A DNA stretch of 64,000 nucleotides from Ga0077527 sp964486865 (GCA_964486865.1 CAZAOZ010000006.1:1-64000), one strand, 5' to 3'. Shown: positions 26,585 through 37,600, numbered from the stretch's first letter. Numbers and translations are program-made. Notes: generated by a model not told the origin, from the letters alone.

Positions 26585-28075
26585 TCAGGCCTGAGCGTTT
26601 TTGGCGCTCTGCCCGGCCGCAGTACCCGCCAGTTTGCCGAACACCGCTCCCGACACCAGCCCGGTTCCGCTGGGATAATTGAAATAAAACAAACCGCCGA
26701 CCATCTCCCCGGCGCAATACAGGCCGGGGATCGGCAGGTGATTGGTGTCCAGCACCTGGCCGCTGTCCTTGGCGATGCGCAGCCCGCCGAAGGTGAAGGT
26801 AATGCCGCAGGTGGTGGCGTAGGCGTCGTAGGGCGGCGTGTCCAGCGTCTGCGCCCAGTTCGATTTCGGCGGTTCGATCCCGACCGTGCCCTTGCCATCC
26901 TTGATCACGTGGTTGAACGGCACGTCTTTTTTCACCGCGGCGTTGTATTCGCGCACGGTTTTCAGGAACTCTTCGGCGTTGACGCCTTCCAGCTTGGGTG
27001 CGAGCTCTTCCAGCGAGTTGGCGCTGACCTTGGTCATGAACTTGATGCGGTATTCGGAGCGCAGCAGTTTGGTGACTTTGGCGTCGAACACCTGCCACGC
27101 GAACTGGCCCGGCTGCTTCAGCACCTCGCCGCCGTACTTGGCGTAGGTGAAGGAATGGAAGTCCAGGCCTTCATCGACAAAGCGCTTGCCGTCGGCATTG
27201 ATCAGCAGGCCGAAAATGTAGCTGTGTTTCTGGAATTGGTCGCCGACATTGACGTCGCCGTATTCCGGCGCGTAGCGGTCCCAGCCGGTGGCATGACAGC
27301 CCGACCAGTTGCCGTAGGGCGCGGCGCCGATGTTCAGCGCCATCTGCAGTCCGTCGCCGACGTTGTAGCGCGTGCCGCGCACCTTGGCCAGCTCCCAGCC
27401 GGGACCGAGATAACGCGCGCGCATTTCGGGATTGGCCTCGAAGCCGCCGCAGGCGAGCACCACCGATTTTGCCGGCATGTCGAAGGCTTTGCCCTTTTGC
27501 CGCACGCGCACGCCGCTGACGGTTGCACCGTCGTAAAGCAGGCTGATGGCGCGGGTTTCGTACATGACCGTGATGCCGGCTTTTTGCGCGGCCTTGTCGA
27601 GGAACTGCACCAGACCCGCGCCGCCGCCCGACACTTCAATCGGCATGTTGCCGAAAAAGGTGCGCTTGCCATCGACTACCGCCGACTGGCGTCCCCAGTT
27701 GGGTATGAAGCGCACGCCCTTGGCGCGCAGCCACACCATGGTGTCCAGGCTTTCGTTGACCAGGTATTCCGACAGGTCGGGATCGGTGCGGTAGCTGGTC
27801 AACTGGTGAATCTTGTCCAGAAAGTCCGCGCGGGTGTTGGTGCCGAAATCGGTATTGGCGATTTCTTCCGGTGTGATGTCGGTGACGCGTGTCAGGTCTT
27901 CCACGGTGTCGAAGGCAAAACGCATCACGCCGCCGGCAAAGCGGGTGTTGCCGCCGGATTCATCCTCGGTCGCGGCTTCGAGCACGGCGACGCGCGCGCC
28001 CTGATCATGCGCGGCCAGCGCGGCGCACAGCGCGGCATTGCCCTTGCCGACGACGATCACGTCAAAGCTGTTCAT
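26585..28075 (-). CDS. FAD-dependent tricarballylate dehydrogenase-like flavoprotein (TcuA/fumarate-reductase family)
   Basis: 496 residues. FAD-binding DVIVVGKGNAALCAALAAHDQGARV at the N-terminus; GGNTRFAGGVMRFAF near 41; active-site-like region with GPGWELAKVRGTRYNVGDG; C-terminal GGLRIAKDSGQVLDTNHLPIPGLYCAGEMVGG. This matches the TcuA branch of the FAD_binding_2 flavoproteins, which oxidise tricarballylate to cis-aconitate. No TcuB (electron-transfer) or TcuC (permease) gene is adjacent; a Bug receptor replaces the latter. First gene of the leftward cluster. The substrate assignment is by family and context. Confidence 0.88.
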   Translation of the reverse strand: MNSFDVIVVGKGNAALCAALAAHDQGARVAVLEAATEDESGGNTRFAGGVMRFAFDTVEDLTRVTDITPEEIANTDFGTNTRADFLDKIHQLTSYRTDPDLSEYLVNESLDTMVWLRAKGVRFIPNWGRQSAVVDGKRTFFGNMPIEVSGGGAGLVQFLDKAAQKAGITVMYETRAISLLYDGATVSGVRVRQKGKAFDMPAKSVVLACGGFEANPEMRARYLGPGWELAKVRGTRYNVGDGLQMALNIGAAPYGNWSGCHATGWDRYAPEYGDVNVGDQFQKHSYIFGLLINADGKRFVDEGLDFHSFTYAKYGGEVLKQPGQFAWQVFDAKVTKLLRSEYRIKFMTKVSANSLEELAPKLEGVNAEEFLKTVREYNAAVKKDVPFNHVIKDGKGTVGIEPPKSNWAQTLDTPPYDAYATTCGITFTFGGLRIAKDSGQVLDTNHLPIPGLYCAGEMVGGLFYFNYPSGTGLVSGAVFGKLAGTAAGQSAKNAQA

Positions 28076-28366
28076 TTACTGGACTTTCTGGAATTCAGGA
28101 GATCACGGGGATGCCGCGGGAGTGCCGAATTTAGGCGTGGTACGGGGTAGTGTCAAGGTGACGCAATGCGGAATGTGGCTCTGCTGCAGGATCACATGGC
28201 GCAATTGCGTGTACGCCGCTTTCATGAGATTACGCGCAGGTCAATCCGCCGACACAAATGGAATCAGTAGTTGGGATGGCGCAACGGGTTGCCCTGGTGT
28301 AAGCAGTATTTAAACGTTCGCCCGTCGGAGCTTTAAAGTGATACTGTTACTTTATAAACTTGAGTT
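28076..28366. other. Gap between the catabolic cluster and the Druantia locus
   Basis: About 290 bases. No ORF with family resemblance, no tRNA remnant and no integrase trace were seen. It must hold the promoter of the leftward flavoprotein cluster and probably contains the left edge of the accessory island, but I could not define that edge. Confidence 0.4.
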
Positions 28367-28395
28367 TTGACCTCGCAAGTAGCGCCCATTAGTAT
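28367..28395 (+). promoter_or_regulatory. Candidate sigma70 promoter of the Druantia operon
   Basis: TTGACC (28367-28372), a 17-base spacer, TAGTAT (28390-28395). Transcription would start near 28402, leaving about 120 bases of leader before the preferred druA start. A small palindrome TGCCT/AGGCA (28407-28419) lies in the leader. Confidence 0.5.
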
Positions 28396-28522
28396 TTAAC
28401 CTCAAGTGCCTCAGAGGCAAAGAGCGGCGAGTCGTTACCGCAGACCGCGATCTACCCAAAACGACCTTCAACTGACGTTGGTGAGTGTCGATAGCAACCA
28501 AGAACATACGAGGGTGTCACTG

Positions 28523-29764
28523 GTGAAGAGAAAGTCAGCCGTTGTCGCTGCGTTCACGCCGGAAGCGATACTCAAGCGGAAAATTCGTGCTCACCTGCGA
28601 AAACTGGGGTTTCACAAGGGACCCGGTGGTACGCTCGTTCCGCCTTCCAAATCAAAGGAGTCGGTGCGTGCATTACACTATGAGCAGCGTAGGGCTGGGT
28701 TAAAGAAGCAACGCGCGTTCGTGCAGTGTGTGCTGCCAGAACTGCAACATTATTTTGCAGAAGGCAGCGAGGTTGATGTGAGCAGGGTCGAGCCGGTCCT
28801 AGAGTTGATCAAGGCCAATACTTGGCAATCCGATCTCTTTCGACTGGCAAGCCTATCCTGGTCGGTGCCCGTGTCCGCCGGCTATGGCCGGCGCCTGCGC
28901 TATCTCGTCTGGGACAAAAGCAACAACAAACTGATTGGCATCATTGCGCTCGGTGATCCTGTGTTCAATTTGAAAGCGCGTGACGATCTCGTTGGCTGGA
29001 GCGCCAGCGACCGCGAAAAGCGGCTCGTAAACATTCTAGACGCCTATGTTCTCGGCGCGGTGCCCCCTTACAACATGCTGCTTGGAGGCAAGCTCGTCTC
29101 CTGCCTCGTACGCTCACGTGAAGTGCGCGACGACTTTGCGCGCAAGTACGGAAAAACACGAGGTGTGATATCGCGCAAGAAAAAGGGCGCGCAACTCGCC
29201 ATCGTGACCACGAGTTCTTCGCTGGGGCGCTCGTCGGTCTACAATCGGCTCAAACTCGAGAAAGAGACCTACATGCGTTCGATTGGCTTTACCCAAGGGT
29301 GGGGTCATTTCCACGTTCCCGATACGCTGTTTACAGAACTCCGCGCTTACCTGCGCAAGCGGAAACACAAATATGTCGATGGGCATAAGTTTGGTGAGGG
29401 ACCGAATTGGCGCTTGAGAACTATTCGTGCCGCTTTCGATGCGCTCGGCTTCAAGGCCGACCTGCTCAGGCATGGCATTGGTCGCGAAATTTTCATATGC
29501 GAGGTTGCGCTCAACGCGCGTAAGATTTTGCGCGGTGCAGCAGTCAAAGCAAATTACCGTGGACTAAAAACAGTTTCGGAAATCGGCGAACTTGCACGCA
29601 CACGCTGGATCATTCCCCGCGCCGAGCGCCGACCAGACTACAAGATATGGAAGCGCGAGCAATTCCGTAGCCTAGTTCTAGCAACAACGCGGGTGCGTGA
29701 CGAAGCGCCGTCCTCGCAGCCAGCCGCACTCACGACGCGAGGCACTACGGAAATGAGTGCCTAA
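28523..29764 (+). CDS. druA: Druantia anti-phage system protein DruA (DUF4338)
   Basis: 413 residues from a GTG at 28523, preceded by GAGG at a good distance. In-frame GTGs at 28406, 28481 and 28514 would lengthen it, but the first sits only a few bases from the predicted transcription start. The core FTPEAILKRKIRAHLRKLGF near the N-terminus and RLRYLVWDKSNNKLIGIIALGDPVFNLKARDDLVGW (about 130-170) are the DUF4338/DruA pattern. First gene of the complete druA-E set, immediately followed by druB. Biochemical activity is not settled. Confidence 0.88.
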   Translation: MKRKSAVVAAFTPEAILKRKIRAHLRKLGFHKGPGGTLVPPSKSKESVRALHYEQRRAGLKKQRAFVQCVLPELQHYFAEGSEVDVSRVEPVLELIKANTWQSDLFRLASLSWSVPVSAGYGRRLRYLVWDKSNNKLIGIIALGDPVFNLKARDDLVGWSASDREKRLVNILDAYVLGAVPPYNMLLGGKLVSCLVRSREVRDDFARKYGKTRGVISRKKKGAQLAIVTTSSSLGRSSVYNRLKLEKETYMRSIGFTQGWGHFHVPDTLFTELRAYLRKRKHKYVDGHKFGEGPNWRLRTIRAAFDALGFKADLLRHGIGREIFICEVALNARKILRGAAVKANYRGLKTVSEIGELARTRWIIPRAERRPDYKIWKREQFRSLVLATTRVRDEAPSSQPAALTTRGTTEMSA

Positions 29765-31429
29765 ATGCTCTACGCCAGAATACACAGGACCGGAGAGATT
29801 GTTGCTGCGTCAAAAGCCTCGCGATACGATGAGTTTCGTTGTCCGACTCGCACCTGTAAAGCAGAGGTTTTTTTAAAGGCAGGGCAACATAATATCGCAC
29901 ACTTCGCCCACATGCCGGGCCAAGGAAAGCCTGAGTGTGAAAACTACCACCCACCTGAAAACTTACGACGTCAAAGGGAAACGCCGTCACCGCAACCGTC
30001 CACGCAAAAGATCGATAGCCTGCTTCTCAGCATCGAACTTGACCCTGATCTTGATGTCCGTCATGGTTTGAGGCGATGGGGGCTGCGGCTCACCGTTCCC
30101 AAATCATACGAATCCCACGGAGAAATCGAAATGGACTTGGGGGGCGGTGACGTAAGGCGCGTCCCGCTCACCACCCTCTTGACTGGCAGCAAGACCTATC
30201 GCGCCGATCCGGCTGCTGTCGAGTTCGGCGCAGCCAGAGTCAGCCCCCAAGTTCTGCCAGAATATCGCCAAGCCGTCGAACATCGGATCGCCGGGCTGAA
30301 TCCAGTCGGCACAACTGCATTTGCCGCAGTTCCCCAGACGCTCAAGCCGCGGTGCAACGCCCTTCGATGGGGCGAGAGCTATTACTTTGTGTGGCACTGT
30401 GAAAAATTCAGAGAACTTCCATCGAGCTTATTGCACCACGCTTTAGCGGACAATCACGGTTGGTCCTGTTGCTTGCTCGCATTGCCGGACAAAGCAGATC
30501 CCGACATCACGATGTGGCTGGAAAAGACCTGCGATTTACAGATTGCTCCTGCAAGACGCGAATGGACCTTGATCCATCCGGCGCCGTATGGCGTGGACGA
30601 CTTCGGTTACCTGCAAATTCATTCTGCGGCCACTCTGCTGTTGGCCATCAAGATGGTCGATGATGAGGGCGAAATCACCTGCGTCTCGGGACAGCAGTCC
30701 GTGTCGCTTCAGTTGTCGGGTGCAGGGCGGAATATTGTCGAAATTGGCGTCGGACAACAGACGCTGCCGCAGCCCATCCATCTCTCATGGGACCTGTTGC
30801 CACTTAATTCGCTAGCGGCTCAGGCCTATCCCGAATCAGCGCCGGAACTCGCTGTCGTTGTTGAGTTCGGCCAGGGCCCTCATAAGACCGTTGTAGCTCT
30901 GCATCACGCGAAATGCCGTGCGCGGCTGCTGCGCGTACGCACGGCAGACGAACAAATCTCGGATGTCCACGCAGATTCCCGTTTGCTTGGAAAGCTACGG
31001 TTCCGCCGGGCGGACGAATTCGAATGGCAAAGCGAAGATTTGAATTGTACGCGGACTGACGCCCTCACCGCGAATGGGCATGCCTCGCTCCCGATAACGC
31101 AGATTGCGCGTCTCAATGCGCTTCTGAAGGACCGGTCGCTTGATGTGGCGATCGACTTTGGGCCCTATGGCGTATTCTTTGCGAACGCCCTTGCCGTGGA
31201 ATATCCTGCTCGACGTGTGCAGATACCCCGTCGGCTGCGTGCGCAAATTGAATGGCTTTGCAAAGCCTCGCACGGCTTTGTCAATGCCGAACGCCGATTT
31301 GTCAATACGCTTGACGATGCCGCGCTTCTTCGTCATCTCTCAACCCTCAAGATTCCAGTCTCGTTGATTGCCAACCGGCGCGCGCTCGAATGCGACTTGC
31401 GCCGGATCGAAAGCGGTCTGCCGACATGA
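29765..31429 (+). CDS. druB: Druantia anti-phage system protein DruB
   Basis: 554 residues; ATG directly abuts the druA stop. The first 65 residues form a CoiA-like zinc-binding N-terminal module (FRCPTRTCKAEVFLK ... HNIAHFAHMPGQGKPECENYH) with ordered Cys/His residues. The remainder is mostly beta-rich and gives no motif I can name. Assigned DruB from position and size between DUF4338 DruA and the coiled-coil DruC in a five-gene locus ending with a DUF1998 helicase. It overlaps druC by four bases (ATGA at 31426-31429). Confidence 0.8.
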   Translation: MLYARIHRTGEIVAASKASRYDEFRCPTRTCKAEVFLKAGQHNIAHFAHMPGQGKPECENYHPPENLRRQRETPSPQPSTQKIDSLLLSIELDPDLDVRHGLRRWGLRLTVPKSYESHGEIEMDLGGGDVRRVPLTTLLTGSKTYRADPAAVEFGAARVSPQVLPEYRQAVEHRIAGLNPVGTTAFAAVPQTLKPRCNALRWGESYYFVWHCEKFRELPSSLLHHALADNHGWSCCLLALPDKADPDITMWLEKTCDLQIAPARREWTLIHPAPYGVDDFGYLQIHSAATLLLAIKMVDDEGEITCVSGQQSVSLQLSGAGRNIVEIGVGQQTLPQPIHLSWDLLPLNSLAAQAYPESAPELAVVVEFGQGPHKTVVALHHAKCRARLLRVRTADEQISDVHADSRLLGKLRFRRADEFEWQSEDLNCTRTDALTANGHASLPITQIARLNALLKDRSLDVAIDFGPYGVFFANALAVEYPARRVQIPRRLRAQIEWLCKASHGFVNAERRFVNTLDDAALLRHLSTLKIPVSLIANRRALECDLRRIESGLPT

Positions 31430-33522
31430 CCGACCGACTGATACCAAGCTCCGAGGCCAAGGCGCGTGTCCAGCAACTCGGTCAAAAGGAACTGCAGGCT
31501 TTTTTCGATGAAGTTCCAGCATCTGCCATTCGTCCGCTGGCGGCTTATCTGCCACCTGTGGATGGATTCCGCCGAGGAAGTGCTGCGGGCATTGCCAAGC
31601 AAAAGGAAACACTGGCGCGACGATTGAGCCGCCCTACGGCCAACGAGAACGACTACAAAGCCCTATATTTGGTCTGGCGCAGGTGGATTGATGTAACCCA
31701 GTCAAACGCGCAACTGATCCAGAGTCTTATCGATGAACTAGAAGAAGCTGCTGACAAAGCGGACGGACTGGAGGCGCGCAGACTTGCCATTGAGAAACAC
31801 ACCGATTCCCTTCTACAAAAACTGAACGAGGAGTCGGAACAAAACCGCTCCACGCGCGAGGGCATTGAGCGGCTCTATACTTTTAGCACCCTGCCTGAAA
31901 CCGCGGCGGCCCGCGGCATCATCGCTGCCGCGAAACTGGCTGCGGATGTTGCGCGTGATACCACATATCGCAATCTGCCGACGCGGCTTGATCAGGACGA
32001 GCGTGTTATTCAATCTATCAAGGCCGAACTTAAAGACCTTACTGATCATGTTGCAGCCATCGCCGATAAATGCGCCAAAGTCGTTCGTGACCTGCCGGGC
32101 CTCCGCGATGCCATCCGCGATGCTCGATCGTCCGCCGACGCCGCGCGCGCCGCGGTCAACGAGATAGCCAAAAAGCCAACGAATGACCAAGATAAAAGCA
32201 GCCGCGCTGCCACCGAAGCGCGCATCAAGGCGCTTGCCGATGACCTCGGCGCATTGCGCAAGTCGGTCAACGAATTGGAGTCAAACCTCGACCCACTCAA
32301 GCAGTTGACGGAAGGCGCTCGAATGCTTGCAGATACGCAGGCCAAATCGGCCGAAGAGCAAGAGCAGCATGCCGGCCGGATCGACCAAGTTTCGGTGGCG
32401 CTCGAACAAGTGAGGCGCGACGTAGATGCGCTTCACGAAGATCGAACGCAAGTGGACCGGATCGCGCCACTTGCCGAGCAAATAGCCGAACTTGCGCGGC
32501 GCGTCGATGCCACTACCGCAGAGCCTCAACCTTCACATCAGACCAACGACTCTGCCCGGCATGCTTCGAACAGTAGCTGCGCACTCCATTGGACCTCGCT
32601 TCCCACGGCGGATAATGGTACAGCGATTTCTTCTCATGGCAGCCTCGCTACAGCCTTCACCAACGCGCTGCTACCCCTTGGCCTGCGCAAGACCGGGGCC
32701 CAACTCCTTGCGGAGGAGTGCGCGGCCGCCATAGTGGCTCGGCAGGCCATCTTTCTGCAAGGGGCCTTTGCATCCCGCGTCGCCCAGGCGCTGGCAGCAG
32801 CGACCGGCGGTGCCGCGAGCGCACGGTTGGCGATGCCGATTGGCATTCTGGACGGTGGGCAACTTCGCCTTTCGATCGAGGAGGCCTTTGCTTCGCTCAA
32901 CGACGGTGTGGGTGGGCTGGCCGTCGAGGGCATCAACCATGTGCCTTTTGACCTAATACGAGAAATCATTGCGGATTGCGTTAGTCCCGCTGCGCCGCCC
33001 AACGCACCCTATCGCCGAATTGCAGTGTTCGCCACGCTGTCGCGGGGCGCTGCCTCGCTTCTCATTGAGCCGGAAGTCCTGGAACTGGGGCCGGTATTTG
33101 ATCTTGACTATCTCGATTGGCGTACCAATCCCACTCCGGCCCCGCCGCCTCAGGCAAGCTTTCTTCTCGCCACGACAGACCAGGCGATATTCGCAAAACT
33201 CGCCAGCGCGAGCGCAAATGCGGAGGAAGCCGTCCGCCTCGCGCAGGCTCTGGCAACCAAGCGAAATCCAGCGGTTGAGCGGAGTGTAGTGCGCGCCTAT
33301 CAGGCTCTCCACCTGACTCGGTCAGACCAAAGGACGGTCACGCCGTTGCACTCGCTGCTTTACGGATGGCTCGTGCCATATTGGCGCGCGCTAGGCCTCT
33401 CCAGAGAGCGGGTCGATTCCGAGTTCCACGGAGGTAGTGCCCGTGGCGCCCCCCTGGACGAACGCCTTACGGCTATGTTCGAGGCCGAGTTCCCGGACAG
33501 CAAGAAAGGTGGTGAGCAGTGA
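31426..33522 (+). CDS. druC: Druantia anti-phage system protein DruC
   Basis: 698 residues from the ATG that overlaps the druB stop. The N-terminal 70 residues are followed by a long heptad-rich coiled-coil region (about 85-365, e.g. LIDELEEAADKADGLEARRL and EQHAGRIDQVSVALEQVRRD). A globular C-terminal half from about 410 is rich in Ala/Leu and has no recognised motif. The structure suggests an oligomeric or scaffold component. The next gene starts inside its stop (GTGA overlap at 33519-33522). The DruC name rests on locus order. Confidence 0.8.
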   Translation: MTDRLIPSSEAKARVQQLGQKELQAFFDEVPASAIRPLAAYLPPVDGFRRGSAAGIAKQKETLARRLSRPTANENDYKALYLVWRRWIDVTQSNAQLIQSLIDELEEAADKADGLEARRLAIEKHTDSLLQKLNEESEQNRSTREGIERLYTFSTLPETAAARGIIAAAKLAADVARDTTYRNLPTRLDQDERVIQSIKAELKDLTDHVAAIADKCAKVVRDLPGLRDAIRDARSSADAARAAVNEIAKKPTNDQDKSSRAATEARIKALADDLGALRKSVNELESNLDPLKQLTEGARMLADTQAKSAEEQEQHAGRIDQVSVALEQVRRDVDALHEDRTQVDRIAPLAEQIAELARRVDATTAEPQPSHQTNDSARHASNSSCALHWTSLPTADNGTAISSHGSLATAFTNALLPLGLRKTGAQLLAEECAAAIVARQAIFLQGAFASRVAQALAAATGGAASARLAMPIGILDGGQLRLSIEEAFASLNDGVGGLAVEGINHVPFDLIREIIADCVSPAAPPNAPYRRIAVFATLSRGAASLLIEPEVLELGPVFDLDYLDWRTNPTPAPPPQASFLLATTDQAIFAKLASASANAEEAVRLAQALATKRNPAVERSVVRAYQALHLTRSDQRTVTPLHSLLYGWLVPYWRALGLSRERVDSEFHGGSARGAPLDERLTAMFEAEFPDSKKGGEQ

Positions 33523-34613
33523 TCGCGTTGTCGCAACGCCGAATCGGGGAGGCGGAGGCCAGCCTGTGCCGCGAATGGCAAGGCGTACTCGACCCGGCAG
33601 CGCTCGCGGGCACCCTTGCCGCTGAGCACATGCGCGCGCTCATTTATGGTGCCACGGTGGCCCACCGAGGAGCAGGCGCTGTACCCAGCATTCACACGGC
33701 TCGGCTGCTGGCCAGCGCACGCCGGGCCGTCGAGCTTGTCTGGCCGCAATATGCTCATCGTCCACCGACGCCCGATATCTGCGCGGTGACCCTTGAACAG
33801 ATGGAGGTCATCGGGGACGCGGCCGGTATCGGCTCAGGGCAATGGCTTGCAGCACCTCTTCGCATCGTGGCGCCCAAAGACGGCTCACATTACTTACTCG
33901 TTGGCGCAGTACCTGCCTACGCGATCCATTGCACGCTCGGCGTGCCACCAACCTGCGCCGGCACATCGCGGTTCGTCGCCGCGACCGTATTTGAGGCTCA
34001 GGGTAGCGAGGATCTCGCAGTCTCCGTGGATGACTGGCTTGGCCACCAGCAACCGCTCGCAGCATGGACCGCGCAGGTGCTTTCCCATCACGAAGGCCGA
34101 ATGGACACCGTCGAAGGACTATCTGCCGAGCAGCTTGAACTCTATGTGCCCGACGTGATCCAGGCCCAACACCGAACTGGCCGCTGGATCGCGGCTGGAC
34201 AAATTGGTCGGCCACTTGGCGGACTGAGGCTTTGCCGGCCGCAGGGCCATTACGCCAAGAATTGGGATCGTCCTTATTATCTCGCGCATTTCGAGTTCAA
34301 GGATGGCGCGCTTATGCTTCGCCGCACCGCGTCCGTCAGCCACGATCTCACGCTCCGGCTGCGTTTCGGTCTTGATATCGTGCTGCAAACCCCACGTCGC
34401 GTTTCGATTGTACGCCGGGGTGACACATTCTGGATGGACCGTCCCCTGGCGCTTCCGCACCCGGAAGCGCGCGTTTACGCGCTCGGATGGAAACATGCCG
34501 CGCAAGATAGTCCTGATCGGCTCACTTTTCATGCCGATGCCATGCCATTCGTTGTGCATGCGCTTCAGCGCTTGGCGGTTACCCCAACCGTCACGAGTGG
34601 AGGTACGGTATGA
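33519..34613 (+). CDS. druD: Druantia anti-phage system protein DruD
   Basis: 364 residues, GTG start overlapping druC by four bases and stop overlapping druE by four (ATGA at 34610). No recognised domain. Visible features are a Trp/Tyr-rich middle section with AKNWDRPYYLAHFEFKDG near 245-262 and a basic C-terminal part. Its fixed position between the coiled-coil protein and the giant helicase in type I Druantia supports the name. Translational coupling along the operon implies co-ordinated stoichiometry. Confidence 0.78.
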   Translation: MIALSQRRIGEAEASLCREWQGVLDPAALAGTLAAEHMRALIYGATVAHRGAGAVPSIHTARLLASARRAVELVWPQYAHRPPTPDICAVTLEQMEVIGDAAGIGSGQWLAAPLRIVAPKDGSHYLLVGAVPAYAIHCTLGVPPTCAGTSRFVAATVFEAQGSEDLAVSVDDWLGHQQPLAAWTAQVLSHHEGRMDTVEGLSAEQLELYVPDVIQAQHRTGRWIAAGQIGRPLGGLRLCRPQGHYAKNWDRPYYLAHFEFKDGALMLRRTASVSHDLTLRLRFGLDIVLQTPRRVSIVRRGDTFWMDRPLALPHPEARVYALGWKHAAQDSPDRLTFHADAMPFVVHALQRLAVTPTVTSGGTV

Positions 34614-37600
34614 CCCAGGAAACACCGATACTCGATCATGGCATTCACCGCACCGTCTTTCGTCTCACCGAAAGCCTGCGCTCATATATTGAAGCTCAAT
34701 ATCACATCCGCAACGAAAGTCTGATCGGTGAACGGCGTTTGCTCCTCGAAGAGCCTGGGGCGGTTAGCCAAGTGCCTCTCGTGGAGTCCACTCCGGTGTA
34801 CGAAGTGGGTGCGCCTTATGCCGCTCTCGATTTGCCCCAACCGGTCAAGGATTGCTTGAGCCAACTCGCGGCGCTGAACGTCGGCCTCTATGCGACGCCT
34901 TATGTCCATCAAGCGACTGCGCTCGAAGCGTTCTTTGCGCGCAGCACCGATTTGATAGTCGCCTCCGGCACAGGATCAGGGAAAACCGAGAGCTTCCTCA
35001 TGCCGATCATCGGGCAATTGGCGGTCGAAGCCGCGCGCAACACCCAAAGCGCAGTTATGCCGGGCATTCGCGCGCTCCTGTTGTATCCGATGAACGCGCT
35101 TGTTAACGACCAGCTTTCGCGTATCCGCCGGCTCTTCGGCGGCAGGGCCGCTTCGGCAATCATCTCGGCGAGCCGGCCGTTGCCCGTACGCTTTGCGAGC
35201 TACACCGGCCGAACGCCGTATCCTGCGCCGCGTTCATCCGCGCGCGACACCGCGCGCATCGAGCCGCTCTTTGAAGATTTCTATCTTCCTATTCTTGCCG
35301 ATCCGCGGAAAGAGGCACAACTGCGAGCGGTCGGACAATTGCCTGAGAAGGACCTCGCGCGGTTCTTCGGGAAGGAATTTGAAGAGATACAGGGCACGCG
35401 CAAAGGTCCCCGCCGCCTTCGTCATTGGGAACGGCGGCTGCTGACGCAAGACGGCGACCGAGAACTGATGACCCGGCACGAGACCCAGGCGCGATGCCCC
35501 GAGATTCTCATCACCAACTATTCGATGCTCGAATATATGCTTATGCGACCGATCGAGCGTCCATTGTTCCAGCAGACGCGGGATTGGCTGCGTGTGGACC
35601 CCGCTAACGAGCTCATTATTGTTCTCGACGAGGCGCATATGTATCGCGGAGCTGGCGGTGCCGAGGTGGCACTATTGCTCCGTCGGTTGCTATCCCGGCT
35701 CGACGTGCCACGGGAGCGGGTGCGCTTCATTCTCACCAGCGCAAGCCTTGGCAGTGGCGATGAGGCCACGCGCGCCATAACACGGTTCGGACATGAACTG
35801 ACTGGCCTCGCGGAGAATTCCTCGCGCCGCTTCGAAGTGATCCGCGGCACGCGCGAGGGCCGGCAGGGCGCGCGCGATGCGACTGAACGCGAAGCCAAGG
35901 CGCTTCACGATTTCAACCTGACCGCCTTTGAACGGCATGCGACCGATCCGCACGCGGCATCGCGTGCGGTCGATGAACTATGCACATCGCTGGATTGGCC
36001 GCGATCCGTGCCGGATCGTGGTCTCCCTGATTTCTTGTTTGAGTGCTTGACGGGATTTGGACCCGCCGAGCGTCTGCTCGATGTTGTCGCCGGTACAGCC
36101 GTACTGCTGCCGGAGCTCCAGCAACGCCTATTCGGTAATTCCGTTCATGCGCAACGCGCATCGGCCTCGCTCATCGCACTCGCCACCTTTGCGCGCCGGC
36201 AACGAGATGGGCGCGTTCTTCTGCCGACTCGACTGCACATGTTCTTTCGAGGCCTGCCAGCGCTCTTCGCATGCGTCGATCCACGATGTACGCACGCCCG
36301 CGCATCGCCAGGGACCAATATTCTGGGGCGACTTCACACGCATGCCTGTGAACGCTGCGAATGCGGAGGGCGCGTTTATGAATTACTTACACATCGTGAG
36401 TGCGGCACTGCGTTTCTGCGCGGGTATGCAGACGGGCCGCGCGGCGACTTCCTCTGGCATGTGCCGTCTGGTCCTTTACGGGAAGGACATCAAGCGCCTC
36501 TGACCGAGATTGAACTGCTCGTAGACGGTGAGCCGCACCTTGACCAGGCCGACCGGTGCCTCACGGCTTGGCTCGATATCAAGAGTGGCCGCCTGCTTCA
36601 TCAAGAACCCGCGAACCAAGTCGGATTCCGGTGCGTGTTCCTTCCCGACGCAGGACTGGATTGGGGCGGCGGCGTCCGCTTTTCCGCTTGCCCCGTGTGT
36701 CGCGCAACCACGTTGCGCAGCGGACGCTCAACGATCATGGATCACGCGACGAAGGGCGAAGCTCCCTTTGCCAATCTCGTGAAGACACAGCTTGACGCTC
36801 AACCCGCCGTGCGGGAGGAGACGCGCTATATGCCAAATGGGGGGCGCAAAGTCCTGTTGTTCTCGGATGGGCGGCAGAAGGCTGCGCGCCTTGCTCGCGA
36901 TATTCCGCGCGAGGTCGAGCAGGACATATTTCGCCAAGTGCTTGCTGTCGCCGCCGCGCGTCTTGTTGCGACAGGCCGAGACGCGCGCCCGATGGCGCAT
37001 CTCTATATCGCTGTGCTCACAGTGCTGCGAGACTTCAACTTGCCTATGTTTGATCGCGACGATGCTCGGCGAATCGAACAGGAAATCGAGAAACTTGAGA
37101 AGGATCATGACGGAGAAAGTCTCAGCGAACTCTTGTCCGACTATGTGCCGGCCGACAGCCCGTCCCGCTATAAAGTCGCACTGCTGAAGCAACTCTGCGG
37201 ACGCTATTATTCTTTAACTGGTACATCCGTTGGGCTAGTGCTTCCAACTCGACGCGCTCTAGAGAAACTCCGTACACAGGTGTGCAACGCCGTGCCTTCT
37301 CTCTCGGAGGCGGATGTCGAAAATCTAGCAGCGGCCTGGGTTTCCGAACTGGCCGACAAATTCGCACTCGACCGTGATATTGCCGCTCCTATTCGCTCCC
37401 TTGCCGCCGGTTACTGGTCCGCAACCTGGGGAACCGATGGGCGTTTCGAGCGGACGCTGCGCAAGCAATTATCCACGATGCTAGGTGTTTCGGACGCAAC
37501 AGTTTCGACCATTGAGAGTCTCCTCACAAACGAACTTGCCTTTCAGCAGGACGGCGCGTTTTTCTTGGATCGTGACAAGATTCGGATTCATATTGATCTC

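Noticed and set aside
26582..28150. 522-codon open frame on the + strand opposite the TcuA-like flavoprotein
   Set aside because: Shadow of the flavoprotein gene with low-complexity composition and no family pattern.
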